DNA from: Candidatus Anstonella stagnisolia
Lineage (GTDB): Archaea > Micrarchaeota > Micrarchaeia > Anstonellales > Anstonellaceae
DNA length: 64,000 nt
Direction of reading: 5' to 3'
Assembly: GCA_902384585.1 (NCBI GenBank)
Contig: CABMCJ010000004.1
Span: 186,001-250,000 of the forward strand
This document shows, piece after piece, positions 41,705 to 49,556 of the stretch. The notes under the pieces were generated by a model. That model saw only the letters and a list, made by a program, of their open reading frames with translations, was not told the origin of the DNA and made no database searches. The position numbers and the translations under genes are program-made. Numbering within the stretch: position 1 is the first letter of the stretch; each line of letters begins with the position of its first letter.

Positions 41705-41787
41705 GCGGGGCTGCGGCGGCCAATTTGGGGCAAAGGCAGCGAAATGTTTTATAAGGGGCATAAGAGAAAGCAGCAACAGGCGAAGAT

Positions 41788-43452
41788 ATGGCGGACAAGC
41801 CCAACCCAACGGACGCAAGGACGTATTACCATCGCGGAAACGACTTGTACGAGGCAGGCAACTACGAGAAGGCGGTTGAAGCCTACAATATGGCAATCAT
41901 ATTGAACCCGACTTTTTCAGAGGCATATTTTAATCGGGGGCTGTGCTGGTACAACCTCAAGAATTTTGACAAGTCAATAGAGGACTATTCAAAGAGCGCA
42001 GACCTTGACCCGAAGAACCCCGTAATATACAATAACAGGGGCGATGCGCAGTATAGGAAGCAGATTTTTGACAAGGCGATTGCGGACTATGACAGGGCGC
42101 TGGACCTGAACCCGAAATATTTGAAGGCGTTTTACAACAGGGGGCTTGCGTACGCATGCCAGCAGGACTATGAGAAAGCTGTTGAGGACTTTTCCGAAGT
42201 AGTGAAAATAAACCCCAGCTTTGCGGAAGCATACCATATTCGGGGGCTTGCGTACGACTATTTGAACCAGTTTGACAAGGCGATTGCGGACTATGACAAG
42301 GCAATCGAGCTCAACCCGAATTTCACGGAGGCGATAAACCACCGTGAAATCGCAAAGGGGAAGCAGTCAGGAGGAGGGGGAGGGGGCGGGCCTGACAATA
42401 CTGCCGGAGGCGCGCAGGGGCAGAACCAGGGGATAAACGCAGTTAAGCTTCTCCAAAAGCCCAACATGAAATTCACGGACGTTGCGGGCATGCACAAGAT
42501 GAAGGAAGAGATAAACGAGTCTATTATATACCCGCTTGTGAAACCGGAGCTTGCGAGAAAATACGGGAAATTCGCAGGAGGGGGCATCATGCTGTACGGT
42601 CCGCCCGGCTGCGGCAAAACTTTCATTGTGAAGGCTGCGGCAGGGGAGTGCGAGGCTGGTTTCATAAACGCGAAAATCTCGGACGTGCTTGACATGTATG
42701 TGGGCAACACGGAAAAGAACATACACAACGTGTTCGAGACCGCGCGCAAAAATTCCCCTTGCATACTTTTCTTTGATGAAATGGAGGCGCTGGGCGGAAG
42801 AAGGGAGGAAATGTCCCAGTCCACGCAGTACATGAAAATGGCTGTGAACCAGATGCTTTTTGAGATGGACGGCGTGGAAGCAAACAACCAGAACGTGCTT
42901 GTGATAGGCGCAACAAACGCGCCGTGGGACGTTGACCCTGCGCTAAGGAGGTCCGGAAGGTTCGGGAGGGCAATCTTTATACCTGAACCCGACTACAAAT
43001 CCCGCCTTGAGATTTTGAAAATGCATGCGAGGAAAGTGCCGATAGCAAGGTGGCTTGCGTTCAGCAGGATTGCAAGGGCGACAATGGGGTATGCGTCCGC
43101 GGACCTCAAGTCCCTTGTGGAAGAGGCGGCAGCAATCCCATGGAGAGAGGCGTTCAAGGGGAAAACCCAGCGCGAGGTCACTACGGGGGATTTCATTGCA
43201 GCGCTCAAGAAAAAACGCTCCTCTCTGCCCCCATGGTACGAGCAGGCAAAAAAGCAAATCGGGCAGCAGGAGGAGAAGACAGTGGTGGACGGGAAGGAGC
43301 ACATAAAGGTCACGGACAGCAAGATGGCGATTGCGGAAAAGGAGGCGTTCAAGGAGCTTCTTGACGTCATAAAAAGAAGGAATGAGATTTGGTACAAGGG
43401 ATATGCGTGGTTCATGAAATACTTCAACATTTACGTGCCCCTGCCATTCTGA
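41788..43452 (+). CDS. TPR-AAA ATPase fusion
   Basis: The 554 residues have five or six TPR repeats (about 11-190; for example YYHRGNDLYEAGNYEKAVEA, YNNRGDAQYRKQIFDKAIAD). A Gly-rich linker (about 190-205) follows, then a classic AAA module with Walker A YGPPGCGKT (about 270-278), Walker B ILFFDE (about 325-330), a sensor in VIGATNAPWDVD and the arginine finger RRSGRFGR (about 386-393). A helical C-terminus ends VPLPF. The AAA part is close to Cdc48/p97-type D1 domains. TPRs would deliver clients to the unfoldase. It starts an operon with a PrsW-type protease and PyrC. Confidence 0.85.
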   Translation: MADKPNPTDARTYYHRGNDLYEAGNYEKAVEAYNMAIILNPTFSEAYFNRGLCWYNLKNFDKSIEDYSKSADLDPKNPVIYNNRGDAQYRKQIFDKAIADYDRALDLNPKYLKAFYNRGLAYACQQDYEKAVEDFSEVVKINPSFAEAYHIRGLAYDYLNQFDKAIADYDKAIELNPNFTEAINHREIAKGKQSGGGGGGGPDNTAGGAQGQNQGINAVKLLQKPNMKFTDVAGMHKMKEEINESIIYPLVKPELARKYGKFAGGGIMLYGPPGCGKTFIVKAAAGECEAGFINAKISDVLDMYVGNTEKNIHNVFETARKNSPCILFFDEMEALGGRREEMSQSTQYMKMAVNQMLFEMDGVEANNQNVLVIGATNAPWDVDPALRRSGRFGRAIFIPEPDYKSRLEILKMHARKVPIARWLAFSRIARATMGYASADLKSLVEEAAAIPWREAFKGKTQREVTTGDFIAALKKKRSSLPPWYEQAKKQIGQQEEKTVVDGKEHIKVTDSKMAIAEKEAFKELLDVIKRRNEIWYKGYAWFMKYFNIYVPLPF

Positions 43453-43474
43453 GAATAGGTTAAGGAGAGCTGGT

Positions 43475-44977
43475 ATGGAACGCAACAAACTTGCATTGCT
43501 TTTTCTTTTTATCCTTGCCGCGCACGTTTTTTCACAGGTAAGCTACGGGGACCCTTTTACCGTGGGGCTGGACACGAAAATAGTTGTTGAGAGCAAGCCC
43601 CTTGAAAAGCCGCACGAAAGCGTGCTCGTGCTTGCGACCCTTGAGAACACATACCCATCAGAGCAGACAATAAGCCTCATGAGGGAAACTGACGACGGGG
43701 GATGGGAGAGGGTAAAAACAATAGGCGTGCTTGAGCCTGGGAAAAAGGCGAATGCAACAATCACGATTGCGCTGGACTACGACCTGCAAACCACGAAAAA
43801 AACAAGGTATGCGCTCGTTGCAAGCGGCCTTGAGGGGACAAAGGGGAAATATTTCGAGGTGTTTGAGGACTGGTCAGGGTACGAGGACCTTATAAGGAAA
43901 GACCTTGCGAACGCAACGTTTTTCGCTGCGCCCCTGATTGCGATAGTGCTCACCGCAGTGGTGCTTTTGCTCATGAGGGTTGCAAGCACGGCCCACCCGC
44001 GCGAGGCGTATGCAGGGGAATACAATACAAAGAGCCTTTTCATGCCAAAGATTGCGGGGTTGAGCTTTGGGGAAAAGCTTGCGGACTTTTACATGATGCC
44101 CACCGCATGGGTGCTTGAGGCGCTCGGGCTTTTTGTGCTGGTATTCATAATGTACACCACGCTTGCGCCCGCAATAAAGAACTCCGAGGGGCTCATGCAG
44201 ATAATGGCGCTCAGCGGGCTTGGGGCTGCCGCAATGCCGGTGATTTATTTTGCCGCCGCATGGCTGTACAGCGAGAGGAACGAGAAAAAGCCGCTTAGGC
44301 TTTTTGCCGCGATGTTTTTCTGGGGGATATTCGCAGCAGTGCTTTCCCTTGGGTTCAACACGTTCCAGACGGGGCTGCTTAAGGGCCGCGTGGACGAATC
44401 CCTTATGCTGCTCCTTGGGGTTGCGGTCATCGCGCCCGTAGTTGAGGAGACAATAAAATGCGCAGGGCTTGTGCTCGTGTCCGCGCACCATGAGTTTGAT
44501 GACGAGCTTACTGGCATGATGCTGGGGTTCTCAATCGGGCTTGGATTCAGCTTTGTGGAAAACTGGTTTTATTTCGCTTCAAAAACAAACCCCCTTGAGA
44601 CCGGATTCCTTGCATGGGCAAGCGTGATACTTTACCGCTCGTTCTTCAATTCCCTTGCGCACGGGTGCTTCACTGCGACTGCGGGCGGGATTGTGGGGTA
44701 CGTGAAGTCGCACAAAAACCTTTCTGCATACACGCGCATTGCAATCGTGCCTGCGGTGCTTGCAGCAATCGCACTGCACATGATATTCAACCTGAGCGCT
44801 TTATTGGATGGGTTCATGATAGCGAGCCAGAGGATAACGATATTCATTTTCAACCCAGTGCTCGTCGTGATACTTGGGGCGGCGTTCATAATCGCAATTT
44901 TGTTTGCCGAGCTTGACCGCTCAAGGATGCGCGCAAGGGCGGCTGCAAAAAGCGCGGCGGCTGCAGGAAAAAGTTGA
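43475..44977 (+). CDS. PrsW-type intramembrane protease-like protein
   Basis: The 500 residues begin with a signal-like segment and an extracytoplasmic domain of about 165 residues. Roughly eight spans then carry the PrsW hallmarks: PVVEETIKCAGLVL (EExxK), GFSFVENWFYF (FxxxE), HGCFTATAGG and LHMIFN. PrsW proteins are membrane-embedded, presumed glutamic peptidases that cut membrane proteins to release signals. The extra N-terminal beta domain is not typical and may sense the outside. It follows the TPR-AAA gene by 22 nt, so the ATPase may assist it. Confidence 0.75.
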   Translation: MERNKLALLFLFILAAHVFSQVSYGDPFTVGLDTKIVVESKPLEKPHESVLVLATLENTYPSEQTISLMRETDDGGWERVKTIGVLEPGKKANATITIALDYDLQTTKKTRYALVASGLEGTKGKYFEVFEDWSGYEDLIRKDLANATFFAAPLIAIVLTAVVLLLMRVASTAHPREAYAGEYNTKSLFMPKIAGLSFGEKLADFYMMPTAWVLEALGLFVLVFIMYTTLAPAIKNSEGLMQIMALSGLGAAAMPVIYFAAAWLYSERNEKKPLRLFAAMFFWGIFAAVLSLGFNTFQTGLLKGRVDESLMLLLGVAVIAPVVEETIKCAGLVLVSAHHEFDDELTGMMLGFSIGLGFSFVENWFYFASKTNPLETGFLAWASVILYRSFFNSLAHGCFTATAGGIVGYVKSHKNLSAYTRIAIVPAVLAAIALHMIFNLSALLDGFMIASQRITIFIFNPVLVVILGAAFIIAILFAELDRSRMRARAAAKSAAAAGKS

Positions 44978-44981
44978 TGGC

Positions 44982-46226
44982 ATGATAATAAAAAACGGGA
45001 AACTTGTGCTTGCAGGCGGCATTCTGGAAGCGGATTTGCTGCTTGAGGGCACAAAGATTTCAGGCATTGGGAAGTTTGACGCAAAGGAGAGGGGGGAAGA
45101 AAAAATTGATGCAAAGGGGATGCTTGTTTTTGCGGGCTTTGTGGATGCGCACGTGCACCTTAGGGACCCCGAGGATATCAGGAAGGAGGACTTTTCAACC
45201 GGCACTGCTGCTGCTCTTGCTGGAGGGTTCACAAGCGTAATAGACATGCCGAATTACAGGAATCCTGCTACGACTACTGCGGCTGCGCTTGCGCAAAAGA
45301 GGGAAATTGCAAAAAAGAAGGCGCGCTGCAACTATTCTTTCCATTTCGGGGCATCTGAAAATAATTTTGAAGAGGTGCGAAAAGCGAATCCCGCGTCCCT
45401 TAAGATATTCCTAAGCGACACAAAAAGCGGGCTTTGGGTAAAGAGCAATCAATCCCTGAGAAGGCACCTTACTGAGTTTGCGCACGAAAAGCCAGTGCTT
45501 GTGCATGCGGAAGATGCAGGCACCATTGAAATAGAGAAAGAAAGGGGCATAGGCGCAAGTCTTGCGGGCATAAAAAGGGCAGGGGACATTGCAGCGCGCA
45601 TTGGAAGGAAAGTGCATTTCTGCCATCTTTCAAGCGAACAGGAGGTTGCGTGCGCAAGAAGATTTGGGAATAGTATAACGTGCGAGGTTACGCCACACCA
45701 TCTTTTCCTGAACGAGAAAGATGCGCAAAAAAATCCCCTTGCCGGGATGAACCCGCCCCTTAGGAGCATAACGCAGATGAAAGGGCTTTGGAAAATGCTG
45801 GACAATGTGGATATAATTGCAAGCGACCATGCGCCGCACACACTTGAGGACAAGAAGAACGGGGCTGCCGGGGTGCCCGGGCTGGAAACTGCGGTTTCGC
45901 TCATGCTGGATGCTGCTGCAAAGAAAAAAGTATCTTATCTGAGGATTGCGCAGCTCATGTGTGAAAAGCCGTGCGGGATATTCGGAATGCAGGAAAGGGG
46001 GAAACTGGAAAAAGGATATTGCGCGGATGTCACGGTTGTGGACCCGAAAGAGGAATGGGTCGTGGATGCCTCATCCCTTTATACGAAATGCGGCTGGTCG
46101 CCTTTTGAGGGCAGTAAGCTTAAGGGAAAAGTGAAATGCACGATTGTGAACGGGAAAATTGCGTATGAGGACGGGGAAGTGCTTGCGCTTGAAGGGAGCG
46201 GAAGAGAAGTTGAAAGGGGATACTAG
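44982..46226 (+). CDS. pyrC: Dihydroorotase
   Basis: ATG at 44982 is chosen 4 nt after the previous stop; the longer frame from 44904 overlaps the PrsW-like gene. The 414-residue amidohydrolase has HVHLRDPE (H57, H59), LKIFLSD (likely the carboxylated Lys), LVHAED, CHLSS and DHAPHTLEDK. These residues make up the binuclear zinc site of type I dihydroorotases. It converts N-carbamoyl-aspartate to dihydroorotate in pyrimidine synthesis. Its 3' end overlaps the convergent pilin-like gene by 4 nt. Confidence 0.9.
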   Translation: MIIKNGKLVLAGGILEADLLLEGTKISGIGKFDAKERGEEKIDAKGMLVFAGFVDAHVHLRDPEDIRKEDFSTGTAAALAGGFTSVIDMPNYRNPATTTAAALAQKREIAKKKARCNYSFHFGASENNFEEVRKANPASLKIFLSDTKSGLWVKSNQSLRRHLTEFAHEKPVLVHAEDAGTIEIEKERGIGASLAGIKRAGDIAARIGRKVHFCHLSSEQEVACARRFGNSITCEVTPHHLFLNEKDAQKNPLAGMNPPLRSITQMKGLWKMLDNVDIIASDHAPHTLEDKKNGAAGVPGLETAVSLMLDAAAKKKVSYLRIAQLMCEKPCGIFGMQERGKLEKGYCADVTVVDPKEEWVVDASSLYTKCGWSPFEGSKLKGKVKCTIVNGKIAYEDGEVLALEGSGREVERGY

Positions 46227-46732
46227 TTAAGCTTGAGGGTGACTGCCGGGCGCGCTTTTCCTGCCTCAAAATTACCTGCGCTTATGTTCACGCGGTGCAG
46301 GCCGGTTGTAGCAAGCCTTTGCAAATCTTCTGTGCTTGCGGAAAGCGGGAAGTGGGAAACGTACACTATCTGGTTTGTGCCCGAGGAAGTCGAGATGTTG
46401 AACACTATTTCTGAGATTGGGGCGGAATTGCGTATTTCTATGCCCTGCACGTTTTGTGGCATTTCTATGTCCGCAAACATGCTTGAGCCGCTTCCCAGAT
46501 ATCCCACCGAATCCGCGGTGCTTGCGAGCTGGGAGCCCGCCCGCCCTGCCTGCGCTATTGTTGCCTTTTCACCTGAATTTGAGGCATTCACGTAAGTTAT
46601 GAGAAGAAGGGGCAGGATGAACACTGCCATTATCGCAACCATTATGAGAAGCTCTGCGCTTGCTTGTCCCCTTGAGGCATTGGAATTGCGCGCTGTGCGC
46701 GCCTGATGCCCTGCGCTTGCTTGTGCCTTCAT
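46223..46732 (-). CDS. Class III signal-peptide (type IV pilin-like) protein
   Basis: ATG at 46732 has AAGGGGAAT upstream. A polar leader ends in RGQASAELLIMVAIM, which fits the QxSxExxxL pattern of archaeal class III signal peptides cut by a prepilin peptidase. A hydrophobic stretch of about 20 residues follows, then a beta-rich domain of about 110 residues with Ser/Asn-rich strands and N-glycosylation sites. It should be incorporated in a pilus-like filament or stay at the membrane. No pilus assembly ATPase is found in this window. Confidence 0.75.
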   Translation of the reverse strand: MKAQASAGHQARTARNSNASRGQASAELLIMVAIMAVFILPLLLITYVNASNSGEKATIAQAGRAGSQLASTADSVGYLGSGSSMFADIEMPQNVQGIEIRNSAPISEIVFNISTSSGTNQIVYVSHFPLSASTEDLQRLATTGLHRVNISAGNFEAGKARPAVTLKLN

Positions 46733-46817
46733 TTTTATTCCTCTTTTGCGCACCCGCACGTTTTTACAGCCGATTTTGCACGTTTGGGCGCACCGGCTTG
46801 TTACTTTTTTGTGCGTT

Positions 46818-47891
46818 TTACTCCTCTCTTTTTGCGCGCTTGTGCATTTTCTCGGGCTTGTCCTTGCGCACCATCTGTATGAACTCGTGCATGAGCTGTA
46901 TCATTGCGGAGTTCAGTTTCCAGTCAGATGCGTTTGCAACGTACATTTTCCTTGCAATAAGCCTGCCGCGCACGCAGTATTGCGCTCCAGTGCGCTTTAC
47001 GTGCACGGATAGGTATTCCACCTGCGCGGTTTTTGAGAGCTTGTTCAATGCTTCCTCGCATTCGTTGAAAATCTCAGGGTAGCGCTCCTTTTCATCCTCC
47101 GTGAGGCCGGAGATGTAAACTTTTTCCTCCTTTTCCTTTGCCACAACCGTTTCAAAGAGGTCGCGCGCTGAAAGCATGCCTGCCGGGGCGCCTGCGGAAT
47201 CCACAACCACGAGTGAGGAAACGCCTGCTGCAAGCATTTTCTCTGCTGCGCTTGCGAGCGGCTTGTTTGCGTCCACTGTTTCAACCTGCTTTTGCATGAA
47301 GGAGGAAACAGGCTGCAAATCCGTGTTCACCTTTTCCTGCATCATGTTTGGCGCCTGCTTGCCGAAAACTTTTGGCTTTGCAAGGTCGAACATTGAAAGC
47401 ACGCCCGCGAGCTTCCCGTTGCTTGTTACTGCAAGCCTTCGTATGTTGTGCCTAAGGAGGACCGCCCGCGCTTGCCCGACTGAAGAGGTTATGTCAATTG
47501 AAACCACCGGAACCGTCATTGAATCCGCAACTTTCCTTCCGGTGAGGTATCCTTCGCCCTTGAGCGCATCAAGCACGCTCTTGCGCATCACCATGCCGAG
47601 CACTTTCCCGTTTGCGACCACGGGCAATGCCTTGTAGTGCCCGCTGAAGAATGCCCTGCACGTGTCCTGCACGCTTGCATCCTGCGCCAATTGGGGTGCT
47701 TTCATGCAGATGTTTGCGCACGGGACCTTGTTGAGGTCCACGGCGCTGTTTGCAATTGAGCGCTCGTCTATAATGCCGAAGTATGCGTTTTCCTTTGTAA
47801 CTACAATGCAATGCTCGCGCTTTACTGTTTCCCGCAATGCCTTGGATGCTGGTTCTGCTGCGTCAAGAATTATTGCCTCTTTAATCTCCAT
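46818..47891 (-). CDS. CBS-domain protein with C-terminal HPF/RaiA-like domain
   Basis: ATG at 47891 opens MEIKEAIILDAAEPASK. About 357 residues: four CBS motifs in two pairs (about 1-240), for example HCIVVTKENAYFGIIDE, ALPVVANGKVLGMVM, RLAVTSNGKLAGVLSMF and SLVVVDSAGAPAGML. A C-terminal domain (about 255-345) has VEYLSVHVKRTGAQYCVRGR and SAMIQLMHEFIQMVR, resembling hibernation-promoting factors that bind 30S subunits. CBS pairs sense adenine nucleotides, so this is probably a ribosome-hibernation factor controlled by energy state. The tail is basic (KPEKMHKRAKREE), as in RNA-binding proteins. Confidence 0.75.
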   Translation of the reverse strand: MEIKEAIILDAAEPASKALRETVKREHCIVVTKENAYFGIIDERSIANSAVDLNKVPCANICMKAPQLAQDASVQDTCRAFFSGHYKALPVVANGKVLGMVMRKSVLDALKGEGYLTGRKVADSMTVPVVSIDITSSVGQARAVLLRHNIRRLAVTSNGKLAGVLSMFDLAKPKVFGKQAPNMMQEKVNTDLQPVSSFMQKQVETVDANKPLASAAEKMLAAGVSSLVVVDSAGAPAGMLSARDLFETVVAKEKEEKVYISGLTEDEKERYPEIFNECEEALNKLSKTAQVEYLSVHVKRTGAQYCVRGRLIARKMYVANASDWKLNSAMIQLMHEFIQMVRKDKPEKMHKRAKREE

Positions 47892-47965
47892 GTAATCGCC
47901 CTCGAAACTTAATTTGGAAAAAAGATATAAAAAGAGGTCAGTTTTCTGAAATGCCGCGTCTGTAG

Positions 47966-47980
47966 CTTTTATAAATAGCA
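47966..47980 (+). promoter_or_regulatory. Promoter of tRNA-Cys
   Basis: CTTTTATAAATAGC at 47966-47979 is a strong TATA box about 25-30 nt before the tRNA 5' end at 48002. Confidence 0.6.
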
Positions 47981-48001
47981 AAGTGGGTAATAAATATTCT
48001 C

Positions 48002-48117
48002 GCCGGGTTGGCAGAGAGGCTATGCAGCCGACTGCAGAACGCAGTCTTCAGCTCCAGGTTCCCTTAAATGGGATATGTTGAAATCGGCTTAGAGGGGCTC
48101 GATTCCCCTACCCGGCT
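48002..48117 (+). tRNA. tRNA-Cys (GCA) with about 45-nt intron
   Basis: The acceptor stem is GCCGGGT/ACCCGGC (48002-48008 with 48110-48116), followed by discriminator T at 48117, the base expected for tRNA-Cys. The anticodon stem is GCCGA (48027-48031)/TCGGC (48084-48088) and the loop starts CTGCAG with GCA at 48034-48036. The T arm is AGGGG-CTCGATT-CCCCT. An insert of about 45 nt (about 48038-48082) lies after position 37, the usual archaeal site, and should be cut by the splicing endonuclease at a bulge-helix-bulge. The exact ends are ambiguous because of flanking A residues. A GACTGC/GCAGTC hairpin spans the 5' junction. Confidence 0.85.
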
Positions 48118-48179
48118 TGAAATTTATTAGGTTAGCATCAGCTGGTGCTATTTAAACTTTGGGATTGAGCTGTATAAAC

Positions 48180-49550
48180 ATGCGGAAAAAAATCATCATC
48201 GCGTTCCTTCTTGCAATTGTTTTTACCGCAGGCTGCGTTGAACAGAAAGAGCTGCCAGCAGAGCAGCCGCAGAAGACACTGGGCGGGGCGTATGGCACTG
48301 TCAGCGGCGCCAAGAATATCACTTTGGAAAACGTACGCGTTTTACTGGTTTCCTTGAATGGCAGCGCAAACTACAGCACCACGACAGACAAAAACGGAAG
48401 GTATAACATCACAAATGTGCCTGATGGCGTGTATGGAATTGCCGTGCAAAAGACGGGATACCGGAACAACACGCCATTCCCGTTCCTGATTTTTAACGGG
48501 CGCACGTATAACCAGGACGTCGCGATTAACAGGGATTGCAATTACTACCCTGTCAACACAACGACAGATTACTCCTTAAGATACGGTTACAATGGAACCC
48601 TCTATCGCGGGGAAGTAACATTTACTGAGGCCTATCCAAATGGAGCGGCTTATGCGATATCCCCGGATGCAAAAAGCGGGCTTTCTGGCATTAGCACAAT
48701 TTACAAATCTGGAAACAGGGTGTTAAAATGGACGCTCAACAACTCAAAGGGCAGCTACCCGGTTGTCCATGGATATTTCTACATAGACATGAACGGGACA
48801 CAGGATATGCATCTCTTAGACGCAAAAGAAATGACAATTTCAGATGCTGCGTCAAGCCAGCCGGATTATCTCGGTATCGAAATAATCAATGATACTGGTA
48901 GAAGGGCAATGATCGACCCCTCAAACAGCGAGATAAAAGCAATCGCAGGGCAGATAAAGAACGAAACGAAAAGCGATGATGCCTTGACTGTCGCAAAAGC
49001 TATTTTTGTATGGATGAAAAACAACACGGTATATCATATCAACAAGGAAAACGCATCCTACACGCAGTCTGCAATAGAAGTGCTGCGCAGCCGCCAAGGG
49101 GACTGCGACGAGCTTTCGTTCCTTTACGTTTCAATGTGCCGCGCCGCAGGCATTCCCGCCAGGTTCGTTAAAGGATTTTTGGTGGAGAAGGCACCCGAAG
49201 AATATGCTGGCCATGTGTGGGCTGAGTTTTATGATGGGCAATGGGCGCCGGTTGAACTCGCAAACATCTGGGATGGAGGCGATGACAACGCCACAATTGG
49301 TATTGACCCTTTCGCAATAAACGAAGACGTTGCCATAAGTTTTGGCGTCAGCCAGCCCGACCACGTTGCAACATTTGTGGATGATGGAACAAGCGAATCA
49401 ATAGCCAGGGGGCATAGCAGCACGTATCGTTATAGTGATCAGCCGCCTTCGTTTTCTTTTTACGCCCATTATGACGCAGAAAATTACAACGCAATGTATA
49501 TTGCTGACTGTTCAGATGGAACAAGAAAACTGGTGGAAGAAAGGGACTAA
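48180..49550 (+). CDS. Transglutaminase-like surface lipoprotein
   Basis: ATG at 48180 opens MRKKIIIAFLLAIVFTAGC with lipobox TAGC; a TTG 21 bases upstream is less likely. About 456 residues: a carboxypeptidase-regulatory/Cna-B-like beta domain (about 30-115, TTTDKNGRYNITNVPDG), a middle beta region, and a transglutaminase-like domain (about 255-385). The last contains QGDCDELSFLYVSMCRAAGI (nucleophile Cys), AGHVWAEFYDG (His) and a downstream Asp. Such domains are found in cell-surface proteases and crosslinkers. A TATA box (CTATTTAAAC) lies 20-30 nt upstream. Confidence 0.8.
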   Translation: MRKKIIIAFLLAIVFTAGCVEQKELPAEQPQKTLGGAYGTVSGAKNITLENVRVLLVSLNGSANYSTTTDKNGRYNITNVPDGVYGIAVQKTGYRNNTPFPFLIFNGRTYNQDVAINRDCNYYPVNTTTDYSLRYGYNGTLYRGEVTFTEAYPNGAAYAISPDAKSGLSGISTIYKSGNRVLKWTLNNSKGSYPVVHGYFYIDMNGTQDMHLLDAKEMTISDAASSQPDYLGIEIINDTGRRAMIDPSNSEIKAIAGQIKNETKSDDALTVAKAIFVWMKNNTVYHINKENASYTQSAIEVLRSRQGDCDELSFLYVSMCRAAGIPARFVKGFLVEKAPEEYAGHVWAEFYDGQWAPVELANIWDGGDDNATIGIDPFAINEDVAISFGVSQPDHVATFVDDGTSESIARGHSSTYRYSDQPPSFSFYAHYDAENYNAMYIADCSDGTRKLVEERD

Positions 49551-49556
49551 GGCTAT

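Noticed and set aside
40508-46226. Reading the genes from 40508 to 46226 as one certain operon
   Set aside because: The first gene is separated by 83 nt from the TPR-AAA gene, and no terminator or promoter data are available; only the last three genes are tightly spaced.
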